Positions 46,881 to 61,222 are shown, counted from the first letter of the stretch. The stretch is 64,000 bases of DNA from Limnanthes douglasii subsp. nivea (GCA_036936605.1 JAUPFV010000002.1:168029739-168093738), one strand, 5' to 3'. Notes: a model not told the origin generated them from the letters alone. Made by a program: numbers and translations.

Positions 46881-49124
46881 GTTCGAAGAAGAGGTGTTAT
46901 TGGGCAAGGGCCCTTTCAAGAAAATGGTCAGAATACTCTTTATTGTGGTCGATTGTCCCACTTGCTATAATGCTATTCTAGGGAGGTCTTGGCTCTCTAG
47001 GATGCATGCGGTGGCTTCAACAGTCCATCAGTGCTTGAAGTATGCTGTTCAGGGACAGGTTGGAGTCGTCCGGAGCAGCCAAAAGATTGCAAGAGAATGT
47101 TATGCCACTGCCCTGGCTCCTCGAACGCTGGGGGCAGTCCGTATTGATGAACAATAGCAGTTTGAGGGACTTTCTGGGGGTGAGGGTGAAATTGATGACC
47201 CCAGAGAGACCCCCGGAGTGTTGATACCAGTTGAAGAGGTAGAAACACACTGGTTGGAAGATGGGAAAAGTGTCAAGATAGGGTCTAAAATGCCACCTGT
47301 TTCGAAAGATCAAATGTTAAAGTTTTTGAAGAACCATCAGCACGTTTTTGCTTGGTGCAATGCTAATGTTACTGGAGTTCCATCAGAAGTGATATCACAC
47401 CACCTATCCGTCCGGAGAGATGTAGCTCCAGTGGTTCAAAAAAGAAGAGTTTTTTCCAAATAAAAGGTTGATGTCATTGTGCAAGAGGTTGACAGGCTCA
47501 CGAAGATGGGGCACATCAAGGAGTCTCAATACCCTTTGTGGACTGCCAATCCTATCTTGGTGAAGAAGAAGAATGGCAAGTGGCGCATGTGCATTGACTT
47601 CACAGATCTCAATAGAGCTTGCCCAAAAGACTTGTATCCGGTTCCCCGGATTGATCAGTTAGTAGAATCCACCTCTGGGAACAAGCTGCTTTCCTTTATG
47701 GATGCTTTCTCCGGATACAATCAGATTCAAGTAGATCCAAAGGATCAAGAGCATACCACATTTGTCACTGACAGAGGGCTTCATTGCTACAAGGTGATGC
47801 CATTTGGTTTGAAAAATGTTGGGGCTACTTATCAGAGATTAGTCAACAAGGCATTTGCTGATCAAAATGGAAGAAATATGGAAGTATATATTGACGATAT
47901 GATGGTGAAGAGTGTGGATGAGCAGTTGCACTTGTCCGATCTCCAAGAAACTTTTGCCAACTTGGTGAAAGTGAATTTGAAGTTAAACCCTGAAATGTGT
48001 GTGTTCGGAGTACAGTCCGGGAAGTTTCTAGGATATATCATAAGTGAGCATGGAATACAACCTGATCCGGACCAGCTCAATGCTCTATTCCAAATGGAGC
48101 CTCCTCGAAACATCAAAGAAGTACAGCGGTTAACGGGGAGATTAGCTGCCTTAAACAGATTTATCTCAAGGTCTTCGGACAGGTGTGCTCCTTTCTTTCA
48201 AACTTTGAAGGGTGCAAAGGGCTTTGATTAGACCCCGCAGTGTGATGAGGCTTTCAATGAGATCAAGAAACACTTGTCCTCCCCCAAAACTTTGTTCAAG
48301 CCAGTCGATGGGGAGACTCTCTTTGTATATTTGGCGGTTTCAAGTTGTGCCATCAGTGATGTGCTGGTAAGAGAGGTCGATAGTCATCCCCATCCAGTGT
48401 ACTACATCAACAAAAGCTTGATAGATGCAGAGAAGCGTTACTTGAAACTTGAAAAATTGGCATTAGCCTTGGTGATAGCTGCAAGGAAGATGAGGCCTTA
48501 TTTCCAGGCTCATCCTATCATCGTCCGGACCTCTTTTCCCCTAAAGAATGTCCTTCAAAAAGCAGACATTTCGAGCAGAATGACTAAGTGGTCAGTAGAG
48601 TTGGGGGACTTCGACATAGACTTTGCTCCCCGAACAGCAGTCAAAGCCCAAGCTGTGGCTGATTTTCTGGTCGAATTCCACTCCGACAGGGATTCGGAGC
48701 AAGCTACTGATATAAAAAAAACAAAAAATTATGGGTCGTCCGAACAAATGATGGATCTAGCACTATGGGATGTGGTGCAGGAGTATGTTTGACTTCCCCG
48801 TATGGAGACAAAATGTACCAGGCTATTTGTTTTGCTTTCAGGGCATCTAATAACGAGTCTGAATACGAAGCAGCTATAGCTGGGTTAAAATTGGCCTACA
48901 TTTGTGGGGCTAAGAGGGTCAAGCTGCTAAGCGACTCCCAACTGATTATCCACCATGCCCAAGGCCAGTCTGAGGCTAAGAAGGAGCAACTTGTGAAATA
49001 TTTACTCCTCCTCAAAAATGAAGCGCTTAAGTTTAAAAGCGTTGTCTATGAACATATTCCCCGGGCAGAAAATGAGCTAGCAGACTCACTGGCAACCATA
49101 GCATATACGGAGTCATATCCATAG
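46881..49124 (+). pseudogene. Element A reverse transcriptase and two RNase H regions
   Basis: Post-protease frame 46,894-47,157 (FGRSWL-type block LGRSWLSRMHAVAS), then stops at 47,155 (TAG) and 47,461 (TAA). RT 47,464-48,231: KWRMCIDFTDLNRACPKDLY, FMDAFSGYNQIQVDPKD, MPFGLKNVGATYQ, active site YIDDMM, LNPEMCVFG. A TAG lies at 48,229. First RNase H 48,274-48,690 (EKRYLKLEKLALALVIAARK) lacks the usual catalytic residues. A shift in an A-run (48,714-48,729) precedes the second RNase H, which has four acidic positions: NDGSS, NESEYEA, LSDSQL, LADSLA. A TAG at 49,122 ends it. A dual RNase H is known for the Tat lineage. Confidence 0.92.
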
Positions 49125-50449
49125 ATCCATGTGCTTGAAAGCCCCTCCATTCAACTTTGTAAGGGTAAAGAAGAGGATATTTTTAAAATACAAGCAAAAC
49201 AACCTCAAGACTGGAGATTTCCTCTCATGCAGTATCTCTCCGATGGTGTTGTGCCTCCGGATAAGTCACAAGCCAGAACATTGAAACACAAGGCTCGTGG
49301 TTTCATCATATTGAGAGAAGTGTTATACAAGAAGTCTTACAGTAAACCTCTCATGCGCTGTTTGGGGGATGAAGAATCACAAATGGTCCTCTCCGAGTTG
49401 CACGATGGTGAGGGGTCAGCCCATTGTGGGTTTAGAGCTTTGACAAGAAGAGTTTTACTCTCCGGTTATTATTGGCCATCAATCATGAAAGATGCTAAGG
49501 AGTTGGTAAGAAGGTGTGACCCATGCCAGAGGTACAGCAATGAAATTCATGTACCAGCCATTCCTTTAGAGTCAATTTCTGAGCCCATTCCTTTTGCTCG
49601 ATGGGGATTGGATTTAGTGGGGCCTCTCCCTGTGGCATCCGGAGGGCGCAAAACTATAATTGTGGCCATAGACTACTTCTCGAAGTGGATAGAAGCAGCC
49701 CCTCTAGCAGGGACAACATCAAAAACTGTTATAAAATTCATTTTATCAAACATATGTTGCAGATTTGGTGTCCCACAGAAAATAACAACAGACAACGGGC
49801 CACAGTTCGACAATAGAGAAATGGAGAGCTTCTGTGCCTCAAGGGGTATACAGCATTGTTTTTCTTCACCTTTCCACCCACAAGCAAATGGGCAAGTTGA
49901 AGTGGCTAATAGAACTATACTGTCCGGGTTAAAGAAAAATTTGGAAGGGGCTGCTCGGAAGTGGCCTAGTTATCTACAGGAGGTCTTGTGGGCCTACCGG
50001 ACAACACCTGGGGCTGCAACACAAGAATCACCCTTTTCCTTGGTCTATGGGATGGATGCAGTAGCCCCCATAGAGAAGACCCTCCCCTCATTTCGTGTTC
50101 ACAACTTCTCCGAACACGCTAACGAGGTGGCAATCAGAGGTCAACTTGATTTGATAGAAAAAAGACGAGTTAAAGCTCACCTTAGAGTTGCACACTATCA
50201 CGGCTTGATGAGGAGCAGGTTTGCTTCCAGAGTCAAAAGAAGAGATTTCCAACCAGGGGACAAAGTATTAAGGAAGGTCTTCTTACACACTAAAGAAAAG
50301 CTCTTCGGAAAGCTGGCCCCAACTTGGGAGGGTCCGTATATGGTTGTTGAAAGAATTAAGCCTGGAACTTATTGGTTGGAAGACAAAGATGGCAGAGTTT
50401 TAACTCATCCTTGGAATATTGAGCATCTCCGGATGTACTTGGAATAGCA
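49125..50449 (+). CDS. Element A integrase, open frame
   Basis: 438 codons from the first ATG at 49,131, in frame with the RNase H before the TAG at 49,122. HHCC zinc finger: H91, H98, C129, C132. DDE core: D161 (GLDLVGPLP), D221 (TTDNGPQF), E257 (QANGQVEVANR). The C-terminal part has VLWAYRTTPGAA, VYGMDA and the tail [20 protein letters not shown]. All catalytic residues are present, so this is the only intact-looking enzyme domain of the element. It lacks its own promoter and start context and would be made only as part of a gag-pol product that is broken upstream. Confidence 0.92.
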
Positions 50450-50940
50450 CTTGTGTAAATATTTACTTGTTTGAACATCCATGTAAATATTTGGGGGCAT
50501 ACTATTTCCTCCCCGGTGGCACGGAGAGGTTTTAATGAGGTGTCCGGACGTTTGAATAAAATTCGATGCCTTCTTAAAAAATTTCTAAGTGTTTTTAAAG
50601 TTTTGTCCCTTGTCATACTATCCGGACTGAAATATCAAAGGGCTATTTAAACTCTAGTCGGAGAACTTAAACACTCTCACAATACAACAACTAACGGCTA
50701 CTTAAACTCTGGCTATCAAAATTAAAACGAACAATGAAAGAAGATGATGGTTGTACAAAATGGAGATATTCATTAAAATAAATAACTTAAAATTGCCTTG
50801 GCCTTCCAAGGACTTTTAAATAGTCAAGATACAACACAAAAAGCCTGTCCGAACAAACACCGGACACCATTACAAAAAAGAGTGCCTTGGCCTTCCAAGG
50901 ACTTTAGTCTGAATAAAAAATAAACAAAGTAGATCGTAAG
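50450..50940 (+). other. Element A region between integrase and antisense gene
   Basis: A block at 50,490-50,547 ends GGTTTTAATGAGGTGTCCGG and is shared with E and D. CCTTGGCCTTCCAAGG palindromes lie at 50,796-50,811 and 50,885-50,900, 89 bp apart. They lie 40-145 bp past the antisense stop and so in the antisense mRNA's 3' untranslated part. Confidence 0.7.
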
Positions 50941-53900
50941 TTAAGGGTGAGCCTTTGAAGATGGCTCACCTTCATCTACCTTCTTGCTTTTGAAATCGCT
51001 TTCACCTTCATCAACCTTCTTCTTTCCCTTGGGATCATCTTCCTCATTGTCTGGGCTCTCTCCGGTCCTCTCTTCATCATCGGATGAGGACGCACTGGAG
51101 ACTCCATACTGATCCTCTTCGCCCATTGTATGATGTGGAAGGTCATCATCGTCTACATAAAGCCACAAGTCCCCTAGGTTCCTCTTCGGAAATTTTTCAT
51201 GAAAGAGTAGAACCATGTCAGACCTCACCTTCTCAAGCAGTAGCTCTTCGCTCTTGATCATCTGGTTGGCATAAGCATTGATCTTGGCTTGGATCGTAGC
51301 CTCTTGATCCCTTAACAAAGTGGTTTTCTCCTCGGCAGCCTTGGATGCTGCATTCTCAAGAGCAATCTTGTCAGTAGTTAGGTTGGTGATAATCTTGTCC
51401 TTTGCCTTGGTCTTTTCTTTTGAGGCAGTAAGGTCTTTCTCCACACCGGACAGCTTCTCCCGGAGGTCTCTGATGGTTTCCTCTAGAGTGGCAACTTTTG
51501 TGTTGCTTTCCTCCTGATTCCTCTTCAACTCCTCATTTGCTTCCTTTAGCATGTCAGCATTGGCAGTAGCAGTACGAAGGACTTCGGACAGCTTTTCCTT
51601 CTCAAACTTAAGGTCTTTGATGATGTCTGCTTGACCCCGAACTTGTCTCTCCAGTGTAAGTACCGGCTGCACGTTGCTTAGCAAGGAGTGGGCTATGGTG
51701 TCCTTTTCACTAGAGACAATGAAAGTCTTACCATTGAAATTGACCGTGTTGGAGCTGCTCGGAGGAATGTAAGGCCCTGCAAAGTCATCTCTGGGGAGAT
51801 TGAGGAAGTATTCACCAAGTTCACCAAGACCGGTGATGTCTACTTCATCAATGTTGAGCTCTCCTCCCTCAACTTCATCAGTATGAAAGTCCCTTGGGAT
51901 CTCTTCAGCGTGCGTTGGGTCAGAAGGGTCAGCCTGGAAAGAAGGCTCCGGATCCCGGAGAGCAAGTTCATCTCCCTTAGAAGTCTTTTTATTCTTGGCT
52001 ACCCGGTCTGCGCCTTCGGCCCCCTGTTTGCGATTCCTCTTGGAAGCCCTTGGAAGTTTTGGGAGATCTGCTTCCTGCCTCTCGGTCTCTTGCTCCACTA
52101 CCTGCAAAAGAGCAGCATCGATTTGACTCTGGGCTGGCCCCTCCGGGTCTGTTGGAGCATCCTTCTCAGCATCAGCAGGATTGGCATCACTCGCCACCTT
52201 CTTGCCTTTCTTCTTGCCCTTCATTTTGCTTGGGGCTTTGGCCCGGCCTGGCAGGAAGAGTGTCCCATCTGGTTCATGGGTCCTCTTGAGCACGACATCA
52301 GGAGAAGGTTGGATGGTGAGCTCCTCCCAAGTCAAGTCTCTCCGACCTGTGGTATTCCACAGGCGAGACCTTGCCAGATTTCCACTAGTGAAAGCATTGT
52401 GGAATCGGTTCCCCCAGTTCTCTGCAGCCCATGCATTGATTTTGCCACAAGTGACCTGTCCGGCCTTCAAGTAATCACCGAACTCCTTAGGCAGTTCTGT
52501 TAAGACAAAAGAAAGACCAATTAATTTAAAACCAACTTTAAGAAGGAAGAAGTAGACAAAGATTTAAAGTAGGAGACTTACGGTCACTCCTCCACCTGCT
52601 TCTGAGGAGGCTTGGGTTCACCCCGGACTTGATCTTCTGTCCGTTTTCCCAAGCGCCACTGACAAACAAAAACTGGCTCCTCCATTTTCTCTCAAACTCC
52701 AACAGATCATCAACAGCTTTGAAACTGTCCCCCATATTGAAATGGTAGAAGGGGAATTGGTGATGTTTGCAAAGATTGGCCACTGCAACAAACTCTTCCA
52801 TAGGAAGAAGAATCCCGGACAACCTTGATGCCATGATCCATGACATCAGAGTATACCAAGCGTTGGGGCTCAGCTGGCTCGGACAGAGTTTGATCAGATG
52901 AAAATATCTGACAATCTCTGGGTCCAATGGGAATCTGAGTCCCCAATTAAATAGCTCCGTGAAGATGACTATTTCATTCAGCTTGCAATCCATAGGAGTT
53001 TCGGGATCTATGGGAATCCTTGTCTTCACATTTTCTGGGATCCCCCATTTTGTGCGCATTCGACCCAGTTCAGCCGTATGGAGGAAATCATACTTGGTCT
53101 TCTGTAAGGCCAAGAGGTATTTAAGTTCGACCCTGTGAAAACAAGGCCCTACCTTCCCTTCGAGACACTCCGGCAGCTCCGGATGCCTCAAGCACAGTTT
53201 TTCTTTGCCTTTATCTTTTTTGGCAGCAGCAGTATTACTAGTCTGACCGGAGGGCTCAGACTCGAAAGGGACTTCTTCAGCAGAGTCCTCCATTCTTTCC
53301 TCCATGATCGTTGGAGGAATATCAGTGGTAGTGGCCCCGGGAGAATTCAAACTTGGCTCAGCCTAGCTTCCGGACTGCGGGTCTTCAGTATTTCCTAGAC
53401 TTCTAGTCTCAGGCTGGGGCTCTGAGGCAGAAGTCTCTCTTTGAAGTGCTGGGCTGCTAGCCTCCGGACCAGGTAGTCTTTCCCGGGGAGCTCTGATAGG
53501 CACTCCAGACCCAGAACTGCTATTTTTTTTCCCCGATTTTGAGGGAGTGTTCTTAGAAGCGTGCTCCTTAACCAGCCGACTCTTTCTTTGGTCAACTAAC
53601 TTCTCCGGGGAGTTTTCAATGTCTGATCCCATCGCTATGAAGGGTGAGGGTTTTTTGAAGCTGGTGGCAGTTAATCCTGGTTCGACGATGGATTATGATT
53701 CCTGAACAGAGGAACCAGAGATGATGGGGGAAAGGCTAGGTTGGAATAACTTTCTAGGCTTAGTGCCTTTGGAGGAAGAAGATCCTCGATCTGACTCTGC
53801 AGCATAAGAGATTGGTCTATCGACAGGCGAAGTAGGTAACCCTGCTGCGATTCGTCTTTCCTTCTCAACTTTTTATGCCTTCTCCAACTCAGAAAGGTTG

Positions 53901-53941
53901 AGCCACCCGCCTTTGATCAAAGCAGTTCTTGCTGTAAACAT
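50941..53941 (-). pseudogene. Element A antisense gene (two exons, 972 codons)
   Basis: Exon 1 53,941-52,582, intron 52,581-52,497, exon 2 52,496-50,941, stop TAA. The joined length, 2,916 nt, is divisible by three and no frameshift is seen. Stops in frame occur only near the N-terminus: TAA 53,875-53,873, TAA near 53,695, TAG 53,365-53,363. Start ATG 53,941 (MFTARTALIKGG), then LNLSELEK. The middle, about codons 250-450, resembles the 'putative gypsy type transposon' domain of plant proteins: RFPLDPEIVRYFHLIKLCPS, LFVSGAWENG. Exon 2 has a Lys-rich stretch (KGKKKGKKVA), a long coiled coil (about 51,680-51,240) and the C-terminal RSDMVLLFHEKFPKRNLG with an acidic tail. Function unknown. A DNA- or protein-binding role is only a guess. 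Confidence 0.88.
52497..52581 (-). other. Intron of the element A antisense gene
   Basis: Minus-strand donor GACC/GTAAGT and acceptor TTTTGTCTTAACAG delimit 85 bp with a T-rich acceptor tract. Its removal keeps the reading frame open (phase 1). Reading through would end at a stop soon after the donor. Confidence 0.85.
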
Positions 53942-54040
53942 AAACTATCAAGAAAATCTTTGCTTTAGAGAGAGAAAGCTCTAAGAAAATATTCAGAGTA
54001 AATATGAAAGAGATAGTAAAACAGTAGAAAGTGAGTCTGA

Positions 54041-54047
54041 ATTTATA
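54041..54047 (-). promoter_or_regulatory. Possible TATA box of the antisense gene
   Basis: TATAAAT on the minus strand, 100 bp before the ATG at 53,941. A CT-rich stretch lies between them. No expression evidence. Confidence 0.45.
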
Positions 54048-54359
54048 GTAAATCTGGAAAAGGAAGTTGATTCCTAGGAGAATTCGAAAAGTTTGGCAAT
54101 GATTAAAAGACGGCGCTGATGTCATCATTTGTAATTAAAGAGGTTGCTTTAAGAAGGTTGGTTCGAAATTCAAGGTGAAAAAACGGCTAAAGCAACCCAT
54201 CAGAGTGTGACACGTGTCCCACGAAGTCTGACAAAAACTGTTTTGAATTCGTGAAGCTTTATATGTCCGGGTAAACCCATAGACCTGTCCGGATTGAAAA
54301 CTACTTCTAACGTCGGACTGTTTTTCAGGTCTCTGACAAGAATACTTGCTCAAACACCT

Positions 54360-54373
54360 AAAAAAGGGGCTCC
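54360..54373 (+). other. Polypurine tract of element A
   Basis: AAAAAAGGGGCTCC directly before the 3' LTR. The counterpart in E is AAAGGGGCTATA before 60,687. Confidence 0.75.
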
Positions 54374-54780
54374 TGATGAGTCTGAATTCAGCATGCTCCC
54401 CGGACACGGACAGATCAGTCCAAGGCCTCCGGACCGGACAGATCATATGGACCGGACAGATCACTTTGAACACTATGACCATAGGACTGTTCGAACTATG
54501 ACAAAAGTACTAAAAAACCTAAACACTTCTTGACTAAGCTACTTGCTCACCTACTTAGAGCTCATGGGTCTTTAAACATGACCCGAAAGCCCATAAGGGC
54601 CCAAACATCAGGGTATAAATACCCAACCACCTGCATTAAGTGTAGGTAATGAGAATTAACTGCTACCAAGCTGCTTAATTATCTCTCTACTCTCTACTCT
54701 AAACACTTAACACCCACATACTTCCTTAAAACACCAACTGAAATTACTAGCCTACCCTCAGGCGATTATTATCCACACCA
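54374..54780 (+). repeat. Element A 3' LTR
   Basis: 407 bp, paired with 44,337-44,744. It has an 18-bp internal duplication (ATATGGACCGGACAGATC) and lacks about 21 bp present in the 5' LTR. TATAAATA at 54,614-54,621. AACTG follows at 54,781. Confidence 0.95.
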
Positions 54781-55970
54781 AACTGGAGACAACCATACCT
54801 CCTCAATCTCGAATTTGGCACCTTACCAACTGACAAAGCAGCCGCTCGAGCTGTCTAACTAAAAGTAGCAATATATTGTTTACTAGATAGCATTAAATAC
54901 AGAAACATCTCCACTCAACCTCTGCTCTGTTCTTTGGATTCCTCTTAAGATACTTCAATTTTGCATGACCTACATCTTGGCATATTGGGGCCCATTACGG
55001 ATATCGCATCCTTATTTGTCGTTTTCAATTAGCACGGTACTACTGGTCGGCTTTCGCCGCTGATACGGAAACATGTCCAACAATGTGATCAATGCCAACA
55101 GTTCGCCAACACTAGCTACCTCCCGAGTGAGTCGATGCAGGTAGTTGATGTATCTTGCCCTTTCGACAAATGGGGAACTGACTTAGTACGGCCACTGCCC
55201 ATGGCGACCGGTAAGCGGCAGTTTTTAGTGGTGGCAGTAGTCTATTTCACCAAGTGGGTTGAAGCAAAAGTTCTCTCCCGAACCCGAGCCCAAGAAGTAT
55301 GTGATTTCATTTTTCAGCAGATCTTAGCTCGATTTGGAATACGTCGCATCTTTATGACCGATAACGGGCCTTAGTTCCAAAATATGGTGGTCATTGCATT
55401 CTACAAACGTTTTGGCATCAGCCAGCACCTTTCCACACCATACTACCCCCGAGAAAATGGACAGGTCGAGGTGACGAACCGCGCTATATTGGAGGGCATC
55501 AAGAAGAAGTTGGAAGAGGCCAAGTGTAAGTGTCCAGACAAGCTGACCAAAGTTCTTTGGGCATATCTAACTACAGCACGAATTATAACTAGAGAAACTC
55601 CCTTCTTCCTGGTATATGGCAGTGAGGCTGTGGTCCCAGTAGACATCATCATCCTAAGTCACAAGATCACCAATTATGATGAGGATAACAATACCACTAA
55701 CCGAGTGGTAAATGTAGACCTTATAGAAGAGCGATGCGACCAAGCACGAGTACGAGCAGAGCACTAAAAGAGCCTCCTGTTGGGGCGACAAAGTAATGAA
55801 GAAAGTTTTCCAAGGCTCAGGCGACAATGTACTAGGCAAGCTCAGACCAAATTGGGAGGGACCATTCACAATCATCTCCAAGCGACATGGTGGAGCATAC
55901 CAACTTGCTGACACCGGAGGCAACGCTCTTAAGCACCCATGGAATATTTAGCATTTAAAGTTATATCGAA
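54781..55970 (+). pseudogene. Element D integrase
   Basis: Resumption of D after element A. A decayed zinc-finger part lies to about 55,130 (AHYGYRI). The core is in one frame from 55,135: FDKWGTDLVRPLP (first Asp), IFMTDNGP (second Asp), then a TAG at 55,372-55,374 where the next residue should be Gln. From 55,384: ISQHLSTPYYPRENGQVEVTNR with the third catalytic Glu, LWAYLTTARIITRETPF, VYGSEAVVP and LIEERCDQAR. Frame changes follow, to a tail resembling WEGP near 55,855. The catalytic triad is retained, but the TAG and later shifts break it. Confidence 0.88.
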
Positions 55971-56479
55971 AAGATGTGTAATTTTGGTGATACGCTTTTT
56001 TTCCTTTCTGATGGCGTGCGAAGGTTTTTTAACGAGGCATCAGACTTCTTCTTCTATTTACTATAATACAAATTTTTGTTTTTGCCAATACTTACCAGCT
56101 ACGCAATGGGGTCGTATCGAGCCCAGACCATTGAGTCTATCAACACAAACAAGCTACGAGCCATGCCTACGGGTTACGTAACTCGAACTGATCTAGCATC
56201 AAGCCTTTAATAGGGTAATGCAATAAGGGTTTAAACGACTTTTCCACGAATAAATCTAAGGAGTAAAACTCACCCACTACTACGTAACGCGTATTGATCT
56301 TAGATCAAGCACTTGAATTGGCCACGCAATAGTGTTTAACTGACCTTGCCGCAAAATAAGGTCTAATTCACTTCGCAAAGAGTTCAATACAGCTCGACGT
56401 TGTAAGGAAACGCTACATCACTTTAATAAGATAAACATATGCCTCCATAAACATAAGCAGCTACATAATCGCTATCATA
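55971..56479 (+). other. Element D region downstream of pol
   Basis: Noncoding. A block at 56,021-56,044 ends GGTTTTTTAACGAGGCATCAG, the counterpart of the A and E blocks. No repeats as clear as in E. Confidence 0.55.
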
Positions 56480-59400
<2,921 letters not shown>

Positions 59401-59739
59401 TATACCTATGATACTGAAAACGTCATGTATCAACAAAGGTGGTGGCAACCGTAACCCTTGAATATTCAAAAAGTCACGCTTCATTTATCAATAAAGGTAG
59501 TGGCACCATTTCGAAGATAAAAGTCTTCATTTTAGATTTAAAACTATTTAGAATTCAACACGTGTCCCACAACCACTGAATATTTAACGAATTCATCATC
59601 ATACACCATACGTCATAAATGCGACATAATTTTCATTTATACAAACCCCTCTGTTGCTCCTAATTTAAATTAAGTCCTTTTATTTTTAATTCATCCATTT
59701 CATGTTGTTCACACACAATCCATGAACTAGGTGGTGCCC
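59401..59739 (+). other. Element D noncoding tail before its 3' LTR
   Basis: No gene seen. It would hold the 5' side of the antisense gene and the polypurine tract; the bases just before the LTR are GGTGGTGCCC. Confidence 0.5.
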
Positions 59740-60525
59740 TGATGAGGGAATTCCCATCACCTAATATGACCGAGCAGAGGGAAAGGAAAGATATATACGT
59801 CCAAACCGAGCAGAACAAAGCTAAAATGTTGAGGGTCAACTAGGAAGTAAAAGAAATTCGACAAGACAACTAATAAAGGAAGGATGACAACAATATTTAT
59901 TACCAAGCAGAGCTCAACTAAACAGGCACCTCGCCGAGCACGCCGAGCAATAGACGATAATAAGGAAATACTTAAGAATTTACTGAGTAAATAAGACCTA
60001 GAAAATAGACTAAGGCTTCAAGAAAGGAAGTGTGGAGCAGAATTACGTCGTCAAAGGCCAACTGAGGTGCAAAGAGGAGATGAAGAGACAACCACTTGGG
60101 GTAAATGACGACGACTCGTGTTAATGAGCGTGATTAGACGCTTCGTTAGGCGAGCTGAGAGGGAGTCAACAATAAGGGAAACATTCATGCCATTATCAAG
60201 CAAATAAATGAAAGATGAGCAGAGCGAAATAGATCGAGCTAAGCGCTTGGTAACAGATGGGATAATCAAAGGAGTGAATGAAGTCCTCGTGGAATTAATT
60301 GGTCAACGATACTAATGAAATGAGACTGAAATAATGACCGAAGAATTAGGTTTTTTCCCATAAATATCAGTCTACGCACTGAATAACAAAAACATATATT
60401 AACTAGTCATTTAATGTGACCAAAAGGGGGTATAAATAAGCTCGCAGGCCTGAAGAATTCTATATTTTTCCAGATTAAAGAAATAGTAGCTCTACTTATT
60501 ATGCTTGTTATATTTTTCTATAACA
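59740..60525 (+). repeat. Element D 3' LTR
   Basis: 786 bp, TGATGAGGGAATTCC...TTTTTCTATAACA, paired with 39,843-40,644. TATAAATA at 60,431-60,438. Confidence 0.9.
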
Positions 60526-60989
60526 GGTTCAACTAGGAAGTGACACATGTAACAGAGGGCTAATAATAAAGTTGCGACCTTTGAACTGATCGGTTGACCT
60601 TTTAAATTCACTTTGAAGGCAGATCGGGCATTATTCATCATGGTTAGCTCTTCCAAAGATTTTTTGAAAGAGTTAAAGGGGCTATATGATCGGTTTTGAT
60701 ATCACTGGAAGCATATTATAGTGATTCTGATATTATTCGAAGGGCCTTTCGGACCGATTGAATAAAATTCGATGACTGACCATTAACTTGAGTGGAACAA
60801 TGACTCAGCTATGTGCCTTAGCACCTTAGTTCTTGGGCTTTGGGGCTTGTATAATTAACCCGACTATAAGATCTGACATGCACGGCCCATGGGTCAGAGA
60901 AATACAGTATATATACCCCAACCAACATCATTAATAAGGGCTGAACTTCTTCCAAAAACATTAAATACAAGCACATTCCTCCTTTCTCT
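60526..60989 (+). repeat. Element E tail and interrupted 3' LTR
   Basis: 60,526-60,686 is E sequence resuming after D and ends in AAAGGGGCTATA. The LTR starts TGATC at 60,687 and matches 30,737 onward through CACATTCCTCCTTTCTCTT. It stops at 60,989 where copia element F begins; about 70-80 bp of the LTR are not seen. Confidence 0.85.
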
Positions 60990-61222
60990 TGTCAAAAGTA
61001 TTGTGTTTCTCAAAAAATGTATATCTTATTTATCTGTCTGGTTCACCTTTTATACTACTTTGTAGCAGTTACAATAAATAATAGAATATTTATTTTCTTA
61101 AAGTTTACATAGACTATTGACTATAAAATCTTTGACTAAATAAATATACTACAATATATATTATACTAAATATATATTATACTAAATAAATTAGATATTA
61201 ATCTAATTTATTTCCTGTAACA
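60990..61222 (-). repeat. Element F 3' LTR
   Basis: Minus strand TGTTACAGG...CTTTTGACA, with TGT/ACA ends. The purine tract GAGGGAGGG (61,233-61,223) directly precedes it. TCTCT at 60,985-60,989 would be one copy of the target duplication. Confidence 0.82.

Larger units (their letters stand above)
44337..54780 (+). mobile_element. Element A: youngest Tat-type retrotransposon, nested in D
   Basis: Complete 10.4-kb element: LTRs 44,337-44,744 and 54,374-54,780, primer-binding site, gag, protease, RT, two RNase H regions, integrase, a long antisense gene, purine tract and 3' LTR. By eye the LTRs differ by about six substitutions and three indels over roughly 390 aligned bases, far less than the other pairs here. 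Despite this, gag and pol carry several stops and frameshifts, so the copy was probably defective when it inserted and was moved in trans. Confidence 0.95.

Noticed and set aside
51688..52503. 271-codon plus-strand frame in element A
   Set aside because: It is the mirror of the antisense gene's exon 2. Composition and homology favour the minus strand, and no known protein is recognised in the plus reading.
53671..53868. 65-codon minus-strand frame in element A
   Set aside because: Out of register with the antisense gene, whose own frame through the same bases matches element E (LSELEK, LPTSP).
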